The notes beneath the pieces are model-generated. The model saw only the letters and a program-made list of their open reading frames with translations. It ran no database searches and had not been told where the DNA came from. This document shows positions 1-14,200 of a stretch of DNA of 64,000 bases, piece after piece. The DNA comes from Tubiluchus corallicola (Eukaryota; Priapulida; Priapulimorpha; Priapulimorphida; Tubiluchidae), in NCBI GenBank assembly GCA_030141605.1, contig JAQGDQ010000302.1, forward strand, positions 62,001 through 126,000. The letters are read 5' to 3'. A program made the position numbers and the translations under genes. Numbering within the stretch: the stretch's first letter is position 1; every line of letters begins with the position of its first letter.

Positions 1-832
1 CAATCGTTGTATCTAAATTAGTAATGCTTTTATCAAGATCATTTATAAAGTCGAACCTAGACTGATCTGAAATAGAAACTGAATTTTATTACTTTACAAA
101 AATTGCAAAAGTTTGTCATGGAATTGCTTGACCATGACATGAGCATGATTTTTGTTGACTCGGTTTTGGCTAAATGGCTAAGGCTGGTGTTTGCCAGCTC
201 CCCAGAAGACTGAATGAATTATCAGAAAACATTGATTCTCCGTTTGCTTCACGGGGTAGTTCAAAATTGTGGTCAGTAAAATTCTGTTTAGACAGAGCGA
301 TGTTTTGAGTAACAGTATGAAATACTGGCAAGTTCTAGTAAATTTATCAAGTACCACTATTAAGAAGCATTTTTCCAGTTTTCGTATACTTCCCTAATGT
401 TTTTTCACTATTACAACAAAGATGCAGTTTTGACAGGCTTATTTGCTAAACTGCAACCTACTCTCATTCTCATGGATTTTGGTGGATTTTTGTTGCTATG
501 ATATGCAATAAATCAAAAACCTAAACACAGCTTTGTGCATCCTGAAACTAAGGAATTGAGCCTGGTCAGTTTCTTGTAAAACGGCTGATTCTTCTACTTT
601 TGGACCATGCTGTTTTCAGAGTAGGATAAATGATTTTTGGTGCTAGTTACTGATTAATCAAGATGTTGAGGCTAAAGTCCTTCGTTAAACCGTTCAACTT
701 TCCAAAAAAGTTTTCCGTTTAGAAAATTCAGATTAGTGCTATACTTGTGTGTTTTAGTTATGTGTTTTTTTTGCGCTCTTGATTACATTTTTGCTCGCTA
801 CTTTTTTACTATTTAATTGTTGTCTATATCAG
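1..832. other. FHAD1: Intronic sequence of FHAD1, no exon seen
   Basis: AT-rich DNA ahead of a clear TATATCAG acceptor at 832. I found no reading frame with flanking splice sites. The upstream FHAD1 exons, with the FHA domain, must lie further left. Confidence 0.6.
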
Positions 833-3800
833 GTTGTTAATCAGAGGAATAGTAGGATAAACGACATCACCCAGCAAACGCAGCAGATGAAGATTGAAGT
901 TGAAAAGCTTTCTACGGAACGAAACAATCTTGCACAACTTACTGGGGAGCTTCAATTAGATGTGACCAATAAAAACAAGCGTATAAGTCACATGACCGAA
1001 GAGTTAGAAAATGTTAATCTTAAGCTTGCAGAGCAAGAAGGTGACATCATTGACTTGAACTCTAGGGTAAAAATCTATTGATGAAATCAACGTATTTTTA
1101 TGATATAATAGTGATGAAAATGGTGGGTGCTTGAAGCAAAACAAAAAGTATCAATGAAAAATAGTTTGTGTTTGAAGTAAATCAAAATGTTTTGACAAAA
1201 ATAAACAAAGGCATGAGGAAAGAAAGACAAAAATACAACCAGATAAAGTTGGTATAATAGACTCGACAAGTCATGATTGTGGAACGTATGAAAAAAACAA
1301 TACTACGACTAACAGACTATGTACACAAAGAAAGAGGAAAAAATCATGACGAAAGTAGTAATATGAAGTAAAAAATAAATCATGATTCATTACAACTGAT
1401 TAGTAAATTAAATTAAAAGAAGGTAATGTGAACTATAATGTCTAAAAATGTATGTGCATGAAATTAGACAGAAAGCTGTGACTAATAAATATAGCTGCAC
1501 AATGTGGGACAAAAAGTCGTTAGCAAAAGGGATGTGTACAATCTGCTTCTCATTCACCGAGTACCACTTAAAACCTCAAGAGTGCACCTTGTGAGAAAAT
1601 CAATTTTCTTAGATTTATTTTGTTTTAGTACTTCTGTTTATTAATTTCTTTTATTTTTATCCTAACATGAAGTTCATTTGTGGAGATTGTTTGCTAGAAA
1701 AAGAGTAAGTTGCTGGATTTATGAAAGTAAATGCTATATAGCAGTGCTGCCAATGATGTACACTTCAATGTAGAATTGTTTAAACAGTTCAACACATTGT
1801 GAGTTGTGATCCAGCATTAAATGGCAGGGTCTGCTAATAATATAGACAATCCCGGTAGGGCTAACAGACATTACAACATCAAGAACTGTCATTCTAAAAA
1901 AATACTATGGTGGCTGAACTGTCCCAGTTGCCCTTTGGTGAGTAAAATAGCTAGGTGCAGTACGGCAACTGAAACAGCTTTCCCAGTGGTCACCCATTCA
2001 TTTACTAACCAAGGCTGGCAGCTGTTTAATTTTGGCTTGTTTGTCCCTCTCAGCTATTCTCATTATTCCAGACTAAGCAGTGCTCAGACATTCAGATTGA
2101 TGTTGTGGAACAGTTGTGTAGCGTCCTTTTACTCACCTATTACTATGTTACTATTATTTTTGATCTTCGCTTTCAGCTGTCAGTGGCCGAGCTTGGAGCT
2201 AAGGAAGAAAAAGCTAATGCACACAAATTAATCGCAAATGTCAGGCAGTTGGAAGGAAGAAATCACGAACTTGATCAAAGCACTAAAACACGTGAACAGC
2301 TTCTGCGGGATGCTCAATCAATGCTACAAGAAAAAGTGCAAAACATTAAATGTTTGAGTGAAAAACTGGAAATCTCAAATCAGGTGCTTGTGCCATTGTT
2401 CTCTAAAATAAGCTAGTATTTAAATTTATTAAATGGAATCTAAATGGACATTTTCATTGTGATCCTGATGATTGTAAGCATATTTCCTCTTGTAAAACCA
2501 CCTTTTGCTTGTGAGTTGGTACACAATGTCTTTACCTGTTTTTACTAACAGCTAATAAAGACATGTTAAGTTAAAGAAGTGTCACCGACAGCGGGGCTGT
2601 TGATGACCGAATGTGCTGACAGAATGTGATGAGTGAAAACAGAAATGTCATTTCATTAGCCATTCTAATGATCTATTAAACATAAAGAGGTTGTCAGAGC
2701 TCATGTCTGTCAAAATCAGTAAAATGAAAAAGTGATATTCTCCAGGGTTAGACATGCTAATTGTGAAGGCATGTATTTCTGAGATGCTGCTACAAATGCT
2801 TTATTGTCGCTGTAGCATTTTATTTAGTCAAGTTAGTTTGAATTTACGTGACTGTAAGCTTGGTATCAAATTGAAATCCTAACATGTAGCCAATACATAC
2901 AAGGTGCCGATCGCTTTCTTTATGACAGAGCAAGCGAAACCAGAGACACATTGTTGGAAGCTACAGTTTTTTAAAACGAAATTTTATTTCGTTTTAGTTT
3001 TCATCTTTAGATTTAATTGAAACATTTGCTGGAGATTAGTATTATAATACATCTTCATACTTATAGAATCATAATTTATTTCTACTTGAACTTTTTCTAT
3101 TTTTGAATTTTGATTAGGAAATGAATGAACTGAGGAGTCAGCATAGAGAACAAACATTGATTTGCAACAAACTAGAAACAACTATAAAAGAGGTGATGAG
3201 TGATTTTTCCACTGCTAATGCCCAGGTAATTAACTCATTTACAAATTAACACGAACATTATTCCACTATGACGAGACATCAGACAGGTAACAGGTATTCT
3301 TCTAATTCACAGCATGCAGGCAGTAATTTACCTGCAAGGAAAATGAACTTATTTGTGATATTTACAAATTGATTTCCGATTAATATAGTGGGAATTATCT
3401 ATTTAGCCAAATAGTGTTTTAACAGATACAATTTGGTGACATGTCCAGTTGCTGCTTTTAAAGTTATCACATTAATTATAATTACTGAAAGCTTTAGTAT
3501 GATCAAGAAGTAACAAGTAGGCCAAAACTCTGTTCTGGATGACTTCTAAATTTTAATTTATATTCATAAATACATCTGCTATAATAGTTTTTTAATGCAT
3601 GATTCCAAAGGTGTGTGTTTTTTAATAAACAGCATTAGAAGTAATTAAATTTCGATAACTGTAAGAGAGAAATCAGTAGGACAGTTTGACACTGCTGACT
3701 GTATAACTGCAAAAATCCCTAATGGACTGGAATCTTTTCTTTTGATCGAGTTGTTTTAATTTTTTTAAATTCTTGCCGTTCTCTTTGTTTTTTACTATTT

Positions 3801-5153
3801 ACATTTACTATATGATTGCCCTCTAGCAAACATATCTACTAGAATTGAATTTTTATCTCACTTGAATAATCAAGATATGGTGTGCATATATATTAATAAG
3901 GCCAAGGAATTAATAGCAGCTTTTGTAAAACTAATATGCGATCCATTTATTTTTAAAACTGTATTGAGTAAGTCTGTTTAAAAGAGACTTTATTTAATCA
4001 ATATTCTTTAGTATATTTAAAAATAATATTGTTAATAATATAGCTAGATGATGGTTTGAAATATTTTATTGGGAACTAGTATCATTGTCATTACTAACTA
4101 TTCTGAGTAACCATGGTATTATAGGAATAATCTATATGTATGATTGTAAATTTGCGATATAGATTTGCATGTTATAGTTGTTTGTATGTAAATAATTAAT
4201 GCAGTTTATTTGTACATGCAAAGAGAGGAAATAAAAGAATTATAATAATAAATTGTTTTTCCTTAGTATGAGAAACTACATCATGAAATGAAGGAAAGCA
4301 AGCAGATGCTAGGTATAGACGAGGAAACCGAGTTCTTGGATGGCATAAAACTTACGCTACAGCTTCACCAGCAAGCACTAGAAGTAGCAAATGACAAACT
4401 TGTGAGAAAGTCGGAGCAGTTATTTCAGTCAGTGAAACAGTTTTCAGATACGGTATCCCAGGCACAGGTTTGTTTGATTCTTGCTTCAGTGAAATTTTGC
4501 TTGGCCTTTTACAGACTTATTAGTTGACTTAAGGTTGTCATTTATGAATTTCACTGTCATTATTGATTGAAAATTTTTGACTTTTTCTTTGACAAAGAAA
4601 CACCTGTCTGCAGTGAAATGAGTCCATTAACTTTCAATTTTTGCTCAGGTGTGTTAAACCATTGCACTTCTGTGTTAGCCTAGACCAAGTAGCCAACTCA
4701 TCAGTTGAATCCAGGGAATCTCTATTACTAGTCATACATCAGGTTATTATTATGCCAGTGTTTTAGTGCACAGACTAACTTGATAATCATCACTCATTAA
4801 GTATTTTTATATTGCTTTTTGCACAAACTGCATCAGTTTGTTTATGTGCGTTATTGAAAACATTCGTGTGACTTTTCTATAAATTACGGAAAATAACCAT
4901 TTTGAATGTGAGTCTTATAAGTGTTACTTTAATAGTTAAAAAGTGAAGTTTCCTTTATGGGCTAGAGGTCTAGAATGCAAAGCCTAGTCCACTGCATTAA
5001 AATCTTAACATGATTGAATGTTAATTAAAGTATTTAAATTATTGCTGGTTGTCATCGCAAGAAGTTGCACATCTACATTTTGAGCTTCAAATACCTTTCC
5101 TTTTCTCTCTAATCACTCACACCCGCTCTCAGTCTCTTTTTCGTATTCTCTCC

Positions 5154-5222
<69 letters not shown>

Positions 5223-8200
5223 TTCTCTACAGTTATTGCTCTCAAGATACTCACATATCTAAAAAAATCCCAGGAATAATAACAACATGGTAATTTGTTA
5301 AAAATCAAGCTAACACTGTTTGTATAATTTATTAGGAACTTGTGAAATTTCATTTATTTTCACCTTTGGTTAAGTTGTAGTGTTTCGATTTGACATGGCT
5401 GACTACTTCAGTGCAATTGTAAACTAGTTACACCAGAGAATTTAGAACAAAGAACAATATTCATTAACCATTTAAGATTTTTTACATGGTATCCATGGGA
5501 GAGTTGGTAACTCTTTGTCTTTTCCACAAACCACAAAGCATTCTTTTAAATGTCGCTCTGAATGGCCCACTAAAGACTGCATATAGGATCGGATTGCAAG
5601 CACTGTTCACATATGCAATCCACAGTGTTACTGCATCTAAAACCTCATTTCCGCATCGGCAGTGAAGGTCTCGAAATTTCTGGATAAAATACGGAGCCCA
5701 GCAGCCAGCATATGCCAGCACAACTGTGCCAAGAACTGTTGTTGCTTTAAACTCTCTCACTCGCTTTATTGTTGCTCCTTCGACTCCTTGTTTTTTATCG
5801 TTTATTTTTCGTGCTTGTTGCCATGCAACTATCCATATGCGAGTGTAAACTGCTAAGATGAGAGAGACTGGTATAACGTACATTATAATGCCATCCATTA
5901 TATGGTACATTCGGTACCCCTTTGCTTCTTTCAACTGCTGCCACTCCCAGTTGGTGCTCAGCAAAGCTATGCCCTGAGCAGTTGATAGCATCCATGCTAA
6001 AATAATGGCAATGCTGACTGATGTGTTCGTCACATACACGTTATATTTTAGCGGTCGCAGGATCTTGACATACCTTTCTATCGCTATCACACAGATGTGG
6101 AAGATGCTGACGTTAGTAACAAAATTGCCGATCACACGTCGGACTTTGACCAGAACCAGATTGCCTGGAGGGTCTTGATACATTTGTACCATGTAGAGCG
6201 GAATGACGATAATTCCAACTAACAGGTCGGCAACAGCAAGAGACGCGACAAGCGAGAATGTCCTTGTACGTAAATGATTGTATTTTGCGACAGCTATGAT
6301 TACCATACTATTCCCAATGATAATTAGTGAGGCGAGGATGCTCAAGAGTATACTAAAAACGATGGTAGCTGCTGATATTTCTGCTTCCTGTATCGACGAT
6401 GTTGTCAGATCTACTGGTGCAGTTGATGAACTAAAACGCTGTTCCTTGTTTTCATGTTGCATACTGAACTCTTTTAAATCTTCTCATATTTCCTCCTGAC
6501 TGGATCAATAAGGAATTCACATTGGTGACATTCTTCGCACTCTCATTGTTAGTATTTAATTACGTTGATGTTGAGAATGTGTGGAATTTGTTATATATGT
6601 TTACCTCATATGAGACAAAGTAATTAGGAAAGCTGCCAAGTTTTGATAAAAACTTTAATGAAAGTGTTAGCAGGCATAGCAGCAATTTGACATTTCCATT
6701 TATAATCCTTTGGCATAGTTTGGTTTTCTGAAAAAAAAACATGGTGAATCACAGTCAGTTTATAGTTTTTTAGAATTAATAATTATTAAATGTTGCCCCT
6801 ATTAGTTACTGTATTTATAGTGTACTACAGGGCTGTGATGAGATGAAGTGTAATACTGGCAGGGGAATACAGTAGACTTCTCAGGTGTGTGTGTGAACGT
6901 GGCTTTATCTAGCACATAGACTCCTATTCTGACCTTGTGTTAGCAAAAGCCACTAGTCACGTGCACACTTGAGCTTATAAAAAGGGAAGGTCTGCTGTAG
7001 ATCCTTGTCAGTGGTCGTGTCTTTCATCGCAGCTCTGTTCACATTTCACAGGCTTTGCCGCAAATTCCGTTCTTTTAGGTAAGCTATTTGCAATATTTTG
7101 TAATAAATTGTCATTTCGACTTTATTGTTCGGGTTCTGTTTTGGTTTGGCATTGAGCGACTTAATTGAGACATGCCGCACGGTGTGGGCCGCGGTGTCAT
7201 CCGTCCTGCCTCCGTTAAAAGCGGACAGCAGTCCAATATTAATCTTTTTTTGTTTTGACTGTGTAGTATATTAGCACTGAGACTGGAATTTCATTTTAAC
7301 TGTTTGTAAATGTCTGTACATTTGTACAGAAACATTAAATCACAGCAAAATCACAAGTTCATATCTATAAAAAGTACTTTAAGCAAATATATGTGCTACA
7401 TGGTAATTGCCTACGCAAAACTACTTGCTGTTGCTACGTGTCGGGATACAAATTTTGTGCAGCCTTTTGGGAGATTGTGGATGTTAAAATAGATCGCATT
7501 TTCACTTTCATTTAAGATGTGTCCAGTGAAAAATTTCAATGTCTTTTAAAACTGTGATGGTGTTACATCCATGCTGCTGCTTTTCATTTTTATGTACAAT
7601 GTGCAACCTCGTTATGAGTTCATTATATCATTCTGATGCATATGTATGCAAGTTGTCGTAATAAGCATTTATAACATACGATGAAAAATTTATTTGCGCT
7701 GGCTTGGTAATTTTTGTGAGTTAAGCAGTTTTGTTTAGACACATGAGCAATTCATGTGAGTTAGCAGAATTATGTGGAGAGGTGAGGAGGTGTGCATTAC
7801 TGGGGAGATTGAGGTCAGGTGGTGTGATTACTCACCAGGTATTTCGGGTTCGTTATGGTATCACTGTCTTGGACATGTGAAATTTTGGTAGTATTTGGCC
7901 GCTTCATAATATTTGCTCCAGTGTCCTAACTGTAATGTGCCTGCTTTTACATAATGTGACAAGCTCAAATACCTCAAGCAAATGACATTTCATTATTGAT
8001 GTTAGCAAAGTCAAGACTAGCACTACCCTGAATACCTTACTTCATAGATGAGTGGATCCATGAAAGGATTCATCTGCAATAGCTTTTTATCAGTTGAAAA
8101 ATGTGAAAATTGCCAATGACTAATTTAAAACTTATGACATTATTATTTATCGTCACTTGTTTACAGTAATCAATTTGTAATGTTTTCAAGATATCGATGA

Positions 8201-11200
8201 TTGTTTAAGTTTTTTTGTTATAGCATCACACTAATTCATTTTCTATAATGTACCAATTCACTCAGAAAAGAAGCCATGTTACTAGAACAGGCTTCTTTTT
8301 CTAATTTAATTAATTATAATCTCACTATTCTTGTCATTGAGCTTTTTAACTTTTGATGAAAACACTATTAGTATAAAATTTATACATCGTTAATGCGTAT
8401 CTGCTGTTGCTACATCATTTTGGCACACAAAAACTAACAATTTAAGTTTTTTGCTTACCTTTAGCGTAAAAAATTCATTTCTTCTCACTTTATTTGGGCG
8501 AGTAATCATTTCCAGCATCGTCGTCTAACGGTTTCATCGCTCTCAGCATCCCTCATGCCACCTGCAGGCTGTATTAGGAAATCTCATGCCTTCATATATA
8601 AGTGCAAACTAATATTTGAGAAGTTGTCAATGTTTCTTGCAGATAACACATTTCTTGGTAAATACTAGCTGTTGACATTGTGTTAGGCATCTCTAATGCA
8701 TATCACCACTGCTGTTTATTCTATTGGATTATTCTCACTTCTGAGCTGCATGCTTATCAATAAATGCCACCCGGAGTATTTTAATCTGTCAAGTAACAGG
8801 ATTCATATTCAGTAGGTCCAGTCAGTGCACCTGGTTGTGCACATACAATAAGTTTAATTCGCAGAAGATGCATTCATATAATGTTAAGCAACAGTCATAG
8901 TATATCCTATCAGCATTGAAATGGTTTGTTCAGGTCATTTATTTAAATCATTTTAAACTAGTTTCCTGGCTCATTTAAATATGCTTCTACTCAAGTCCCG
9001 TTAAAATTTGTTTCTAAACATGTTTTTACTCTGACAATTTTAAATTAGTTTTCTGTCAGCATTCTAAATATGTTTTTACCCTAACCAATTTAAAAAAAGT
9101 ATTCTGGCAGTATTTCAAATCAAAGTTAAATTAGTTTCTACAGCATTCTAAAGAGCCCTAATCCAATATTTTTAACCTAGTGCATATCTAGGAGCACTTC
9201 AAGTTTGCTTAAATCAATTTAGATTCATTTTTAACACTATTTCACATACTATTTTATCCAAAGTGCTTTCATATTCATTTTTGTTAGTGCCATTTTAACA
9301 AGGATTTACTGAAAACCAACTTTTATTACTAGTAAATTTTGTACTCGGTATCTCATTGATGGTTCTAATAATCAATAATTTTTAGTAATAAGACTGCAAT
9401 GATATTTTTTGCTATATATCAGTATATGACAGTTAAACTACTTTTGTCAACCTTAATATCTGAACCTAATATTTTTAATCATTAACCTACCACATTTCCT
9501 TAATATTATAGGAAACGCTAGCTGTTAGTGGGATGACGTCTGCCTCAGTCCAGTCAGCAGTAAACCTTTTAAATAATTCTAGTCATGTATCTGATGAGGT
9601 CAAACCTATACAGGAATCTTTCATTCGCCTCTTTTCCGTAGTCTGTTCTTGGATGCAAGCAGCCGAAGAATCTGTGGAGGAATGGAACCTGGAAGATTCT
9701 GCTAGTAAAACAGGTATGTTTGCGCGATTATTTAATCATATCAAGTCACATTTTATCTCAGCTGCTCCAGTGCTGCCAAAAACAGTTCAACTTTGTACAA
9801 GCGCATTATTGAGAAGAGTTGGTTTGTGGGAGATCTTTAGTGCAGCAGTTAACATGTGTAACGAATAGGTTCATTTTCTGATGGATTATTGGTCACTGCA
9901 CTGCTCTTTAAGACTGAAGTTGAACTTTGTCAAGGCTGTCCAGCGAATATTTGATGACCACCTGGGTTCAATGACCACATTTGATCTGGTCAATTTCATT
10001 TATTATATTGATTATGATTGTTCACCTTGAGAAGGTGGAGTGCATATACACTCAGAACATGACTACAAAACATGACTAAGACATCTCTGTTGGTTTAATG
10101 CCTTGTCTTAGACGGTTAGGCTTGTTAATGAGCTTTGTTCTAGTCTTGCCATAAAACGGCATTAGAATGTTTGATTCCAGTTTTCAATGATCTGAATTGA
10201 ACAGAAAAAGTTTCCTGGGCTGGTTAACTTCAAGTTGAACCTATTTAAAAAGTAAAATAATTGTTAAACTGATTCGATTTGAGAAAGTTCCTGATATCAT
10301 AGAGCATTATAGTGTATATGCTGTAATTCAATAATATTGTGTCATGTCTTTATTTTTAGACACTTTTGTTTGAATCAAGATACTTATAACTTGGTTCTTA
10401 TAAATTTTCAGACTTTTTGACGTGGCTACAACGATTGCACAGCGAATACACTGATGTTTTGTTAAGAGACCAAGAATTGTTACATATTATAGACGGTGCA
10501 AAAAGTGCCCAACAGGAGGAGCTGCAAGCTGTGAAGCAGGAGGCAGAAAAGGACTGTCAGAAGAAGGTAGCAGCTTGCAAAGAGGAGATGTGTTCGGAAT
10601 GGCAAGAAAGGTATCCTAGCCAAGGATTGTTTGCTAGTTTATGTGTACAGCATTGATAGCTTATACTCATATGGAAATTTCAGTGATTTCAGCATGCATG
10701 GGAAAATATAGATTTTTAATATTCTTCTTAAGTTGGTAATTTTTCATAAGGATTCATAAGTAAGTTACTTATTATAAAATTACTGGTCACACATCAAACT
10801 GTGACATTTTATTTTGTTTTACATTATATTAGTGAAAAATTGTTTAATTCTGTAGAATTTAATTGGCATCATTGTCTAAATTGTTGTGTAGCAATTTAAT
10901 TTTTATAATAGTTTTCAGTGTTGCAATGATTTTATCATAAACTTTTTTATTGTTTACAGATTAACATGTGCAGTGGATCAAGTGAAAACTGACTGTGATA
11001 AACACCAAAAGGAACTGGCAAAGTGCCAGACGTTAATTGAAGATCTTCAGCACCAGGTTGTCAAACGTCAGCAAGAATCTGATGACCAGAAGTTAGTGGC
11101 CAATGAACAGGCTGAAAAAATTAAGCAGCTGACATCAAAGTGTCTTGATTTAAAATTAGAAAAGGTATGTACATGTGTGATGTCTCACTGCATCCATTGT

Positions 11201-14200
11201 ACTACTTTCTGTTTAATTAATGTTTTGCTTCTTTACAAATTTCTGTACAGAATTGGTGTTTTTTGTCATAATCATAAGCACTTTGATCTCTTCCATTATA
11301 TTCCTTTACTGAGCCTCTCCATTGTAGTTTGTTCCTGATGTATTATGTAGATAGGTAGCATTGCGTGAGAAGATGTACTAAGAGGAGTTATCCTGATATT
11401 ACTTTTCAAACAAAAACCAAAATAGTCGAGTTTATTGATCAGGTGTGTGTGTTTTACCTCTGCCGTTGTATGTGTGTACAGGTGTGTCGGAAATAAAAAT
11501 TAATAATCAGACCAAACAAATTTAGGTTGAAGTCTTGAAAGATCCCTGAAGGTTAAGGTCTTTTTTGCCTTTCCCTTTAAAATTTTTTTAACATTTCTAA
11601 AATGTTTTGCATTTTGTTTTACTGGCCCCATCATAATGAGGTTTTGCATATTGCAGATTTATAATCTGTTAGTTCTTTTTAAGGAAACCTTGTCAGAAGA
11701 ATTAGACAGACGAGCACACCTTGCCAAAGAAAAGCACGAGTCCTGCCTCAAGTTGCAGGAGGAGGTTATAAATCTGAAATCGGCACTGGAGAGTCGACGA
11801 GATGAGCAGGTGGCAGCAGAATTGAGAGTTAGGGAAGCTGATGAGAAATATAAACATTCCGTCACAGAAGCAGAAATTCTTACGTCAAGAGTTCAAGGTA
11901 ATTTATCCTTCGCTACATTTATATACACATGCTTTCCCATTTTTCTATTAACAATTGCTATAAAAAGTTATGTATCTTGCTTACTGTTTGAGGTCTCATA
12001 TTCGAAAATATAATAATTTTACATGCAAACATTTCTGTTTTAAAAAATTCAGCTAGACTACTGCCAAGAACACATTAAGCAATCATGTTGCTGCTTTGAA
12101 TGAGAGAACTCATAATTTGATCTGAAGCAAATTGATTTTGCACATTTTTTTAATTTGTTACTTAATGATTTATTTTTTGTGTGTGTCATATTACAATCTT
12201 TAAAGTAAACAACAAACTAAAAAAATCATCAGTGGTTATTCACCTACGTAGTTTTGTATATTTTTTTAACTATAATTTCTTCTTGTATTTTCATTCAATG
12301 CTCAAAACATTATTGTCAAATATTTCAGTTACTGTAACTTGGTGTCATGTGGTAATTTGTATTTGCAATATAAATAACACTTTGTCTTAACACATGATTT
12401 TTGATGTACGTGACTAACTGTTGGTAGGAAACTGGTTCCCGTGTTGTCGTTTATAACACGTTTGTGAATCCCAGTCAATTTGTTTAATTACCGTAATGGT
12501 GCCGAACATTTTACTAACAGATTTACAACGACAACTGAAAGACGCGGGAAGCAGTCGTTCTGTTGTTGCTGTAGCTGAAGAAATTGACAACAATTTAAGG
12601 TATTTATTATTTGAACAAAAGTTAAAATTGTTTGCTTTTACAGAATTTTATGGCTAGAACCAGTTAGAGTGTCCAAGTGTTAATAAGTCACAGTTTTGGA
12701 TAATGAGACACCTAACAGAAATTCAGTAATGCCATATAAGAAATGAACCATTTATTTTGTTAGACACTCTGATGTGATTATTTTGTCTATTACTAATTTG
12801 TTTATTTGTTCCTCTGTCCTGCAGAAGTAGCAAAAGAGCAGGTGAGGCCAGTGCCAAAATTATCCCAAGTGATGACGATCGTAAAAGATCCAGTAGATTC
12901 TTGGTGAAAACATTGTCTATCATTTTTTAGAGACGATTGTTTGTGATTTCTGAAAGTACTGAACCAGAGCATGGCTGATTATTAAGGATATCCATCCAAG
13001 AAAGCCACTGAGCTGGCAGAGCTATCTCAACCATGTTTGGATATACAATAGTACATCCTCCCTCTATGACTTAGACAGTAAAATCAGTATGATAAACGAA
13101 ACCGCCCAGGGCAAGTTTTGAACCCGGTCACAAGCCATTCGTGTGAAGCACATGTGCATAATCATTGCCCATGAACCCATCATTCATACTTTTATGCAAT
13201 GCCACCATTTAATTTACTGTTACTATATATTCTAGTTATATATAATATATTTATATAGTGGTTTATTTTCCAACACATCCATGATACTGATCTAGACTAG
13301 ATATTTAGGCCTAGTGTCTTGCACCTATGTCTCTACATAGCGGCTTTATTCTTCAGTGAGCAAGTCGAAAAATTAAAGTCCGAGAAAAAACGACAAGAAT
13401 TGGAGATAGAGAAACTGCATGAGCTGGTTGTGACATCTTCGGCCAGGAATAGTGAGCAAAAAGGTACTGGCATTGTAATTATAAACCAGGCAGTGTTGTA
13501 ATGTACTATTGAATAAGATTCTGCAAGTATTGTAGAATCTTCTGCATTTATAATTAGCATGCAATGTGTTATAGTTAAATTCTCTTTGCTATTAGAGCCT
13601 AATGTCTGAAGTAGCACACTTGGGCAGCTGCAGCATTGCGTGGTAATTAAACATCGATTATTGCAATAAGCCAGAACTTACTCAGGAGTGTTCTGTAAGC
13701 GAGCACTATTATTAACAGGCCTGTCAAAAACAAATAACCAATGGCGAGACCAAACAAATTTTGGCCTGGTCAGTGGCAAAGCTCCAGACGCCAATCGCAT
13801 TCTTCCTGTATTTCACATGAAAAATTAACTTTGACACATGTAAACTGTTTTACGTATTGGATTTATCTGTATTTCTTTATGGTTTAATCATAAATGAAGG
13901 AAATAAGTTTACTTAAATGATAAGAAAAGCTTTAATAAATTCAGCATTAAAAGTGTGAAATAATAAAAACTGAATTTTTGTCACAAATGCACTGCATTTC
14001 AAAACCAAAACATGCATTGTTAGAATCTACTGAATTTAGCAACAAGATCGCCATTACGTATATTATGAAATTCTTTCTTGACATCAGGCTCTTTTAACTA
14101 CTTCTACAACCATTTCTTGTACACATTGTGTGACAGCTCTAATGTTATCTGATGCATGTGGTAGGTCTGCGAGTGGAAAAGTTGAGTTTGCAAGTAAATA

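Larger units (their letters stand above)
4468..9511. other. FHAD1: Large FHAD1 intron hosting the GPCR gene and a candidate promoter
   Basis: This 5-kb intron contains the antisense GPCR (5482-6462), a (CT)n microsatellite (about 5157-5219), and the candidate promoter/first exon near 7 kb. It also has a 12-bp-stem hairpin at 8264-8302 and a degenerate tandem stretch at about 8945-9200. The rest (about 7.2-8.9 kb) is AT-rich with nothing I recognise. Confidence 0.6.

Noticed and set aside
12841-12848. Stronger CAG|GTGAGG donor inside FHAD1 exon 10
   Set aside because: It gives a phase that runs into a stop in the next exon; the TTG|GTGAAA donor at 12903 with the acceptor before 13361 keeps the frame.
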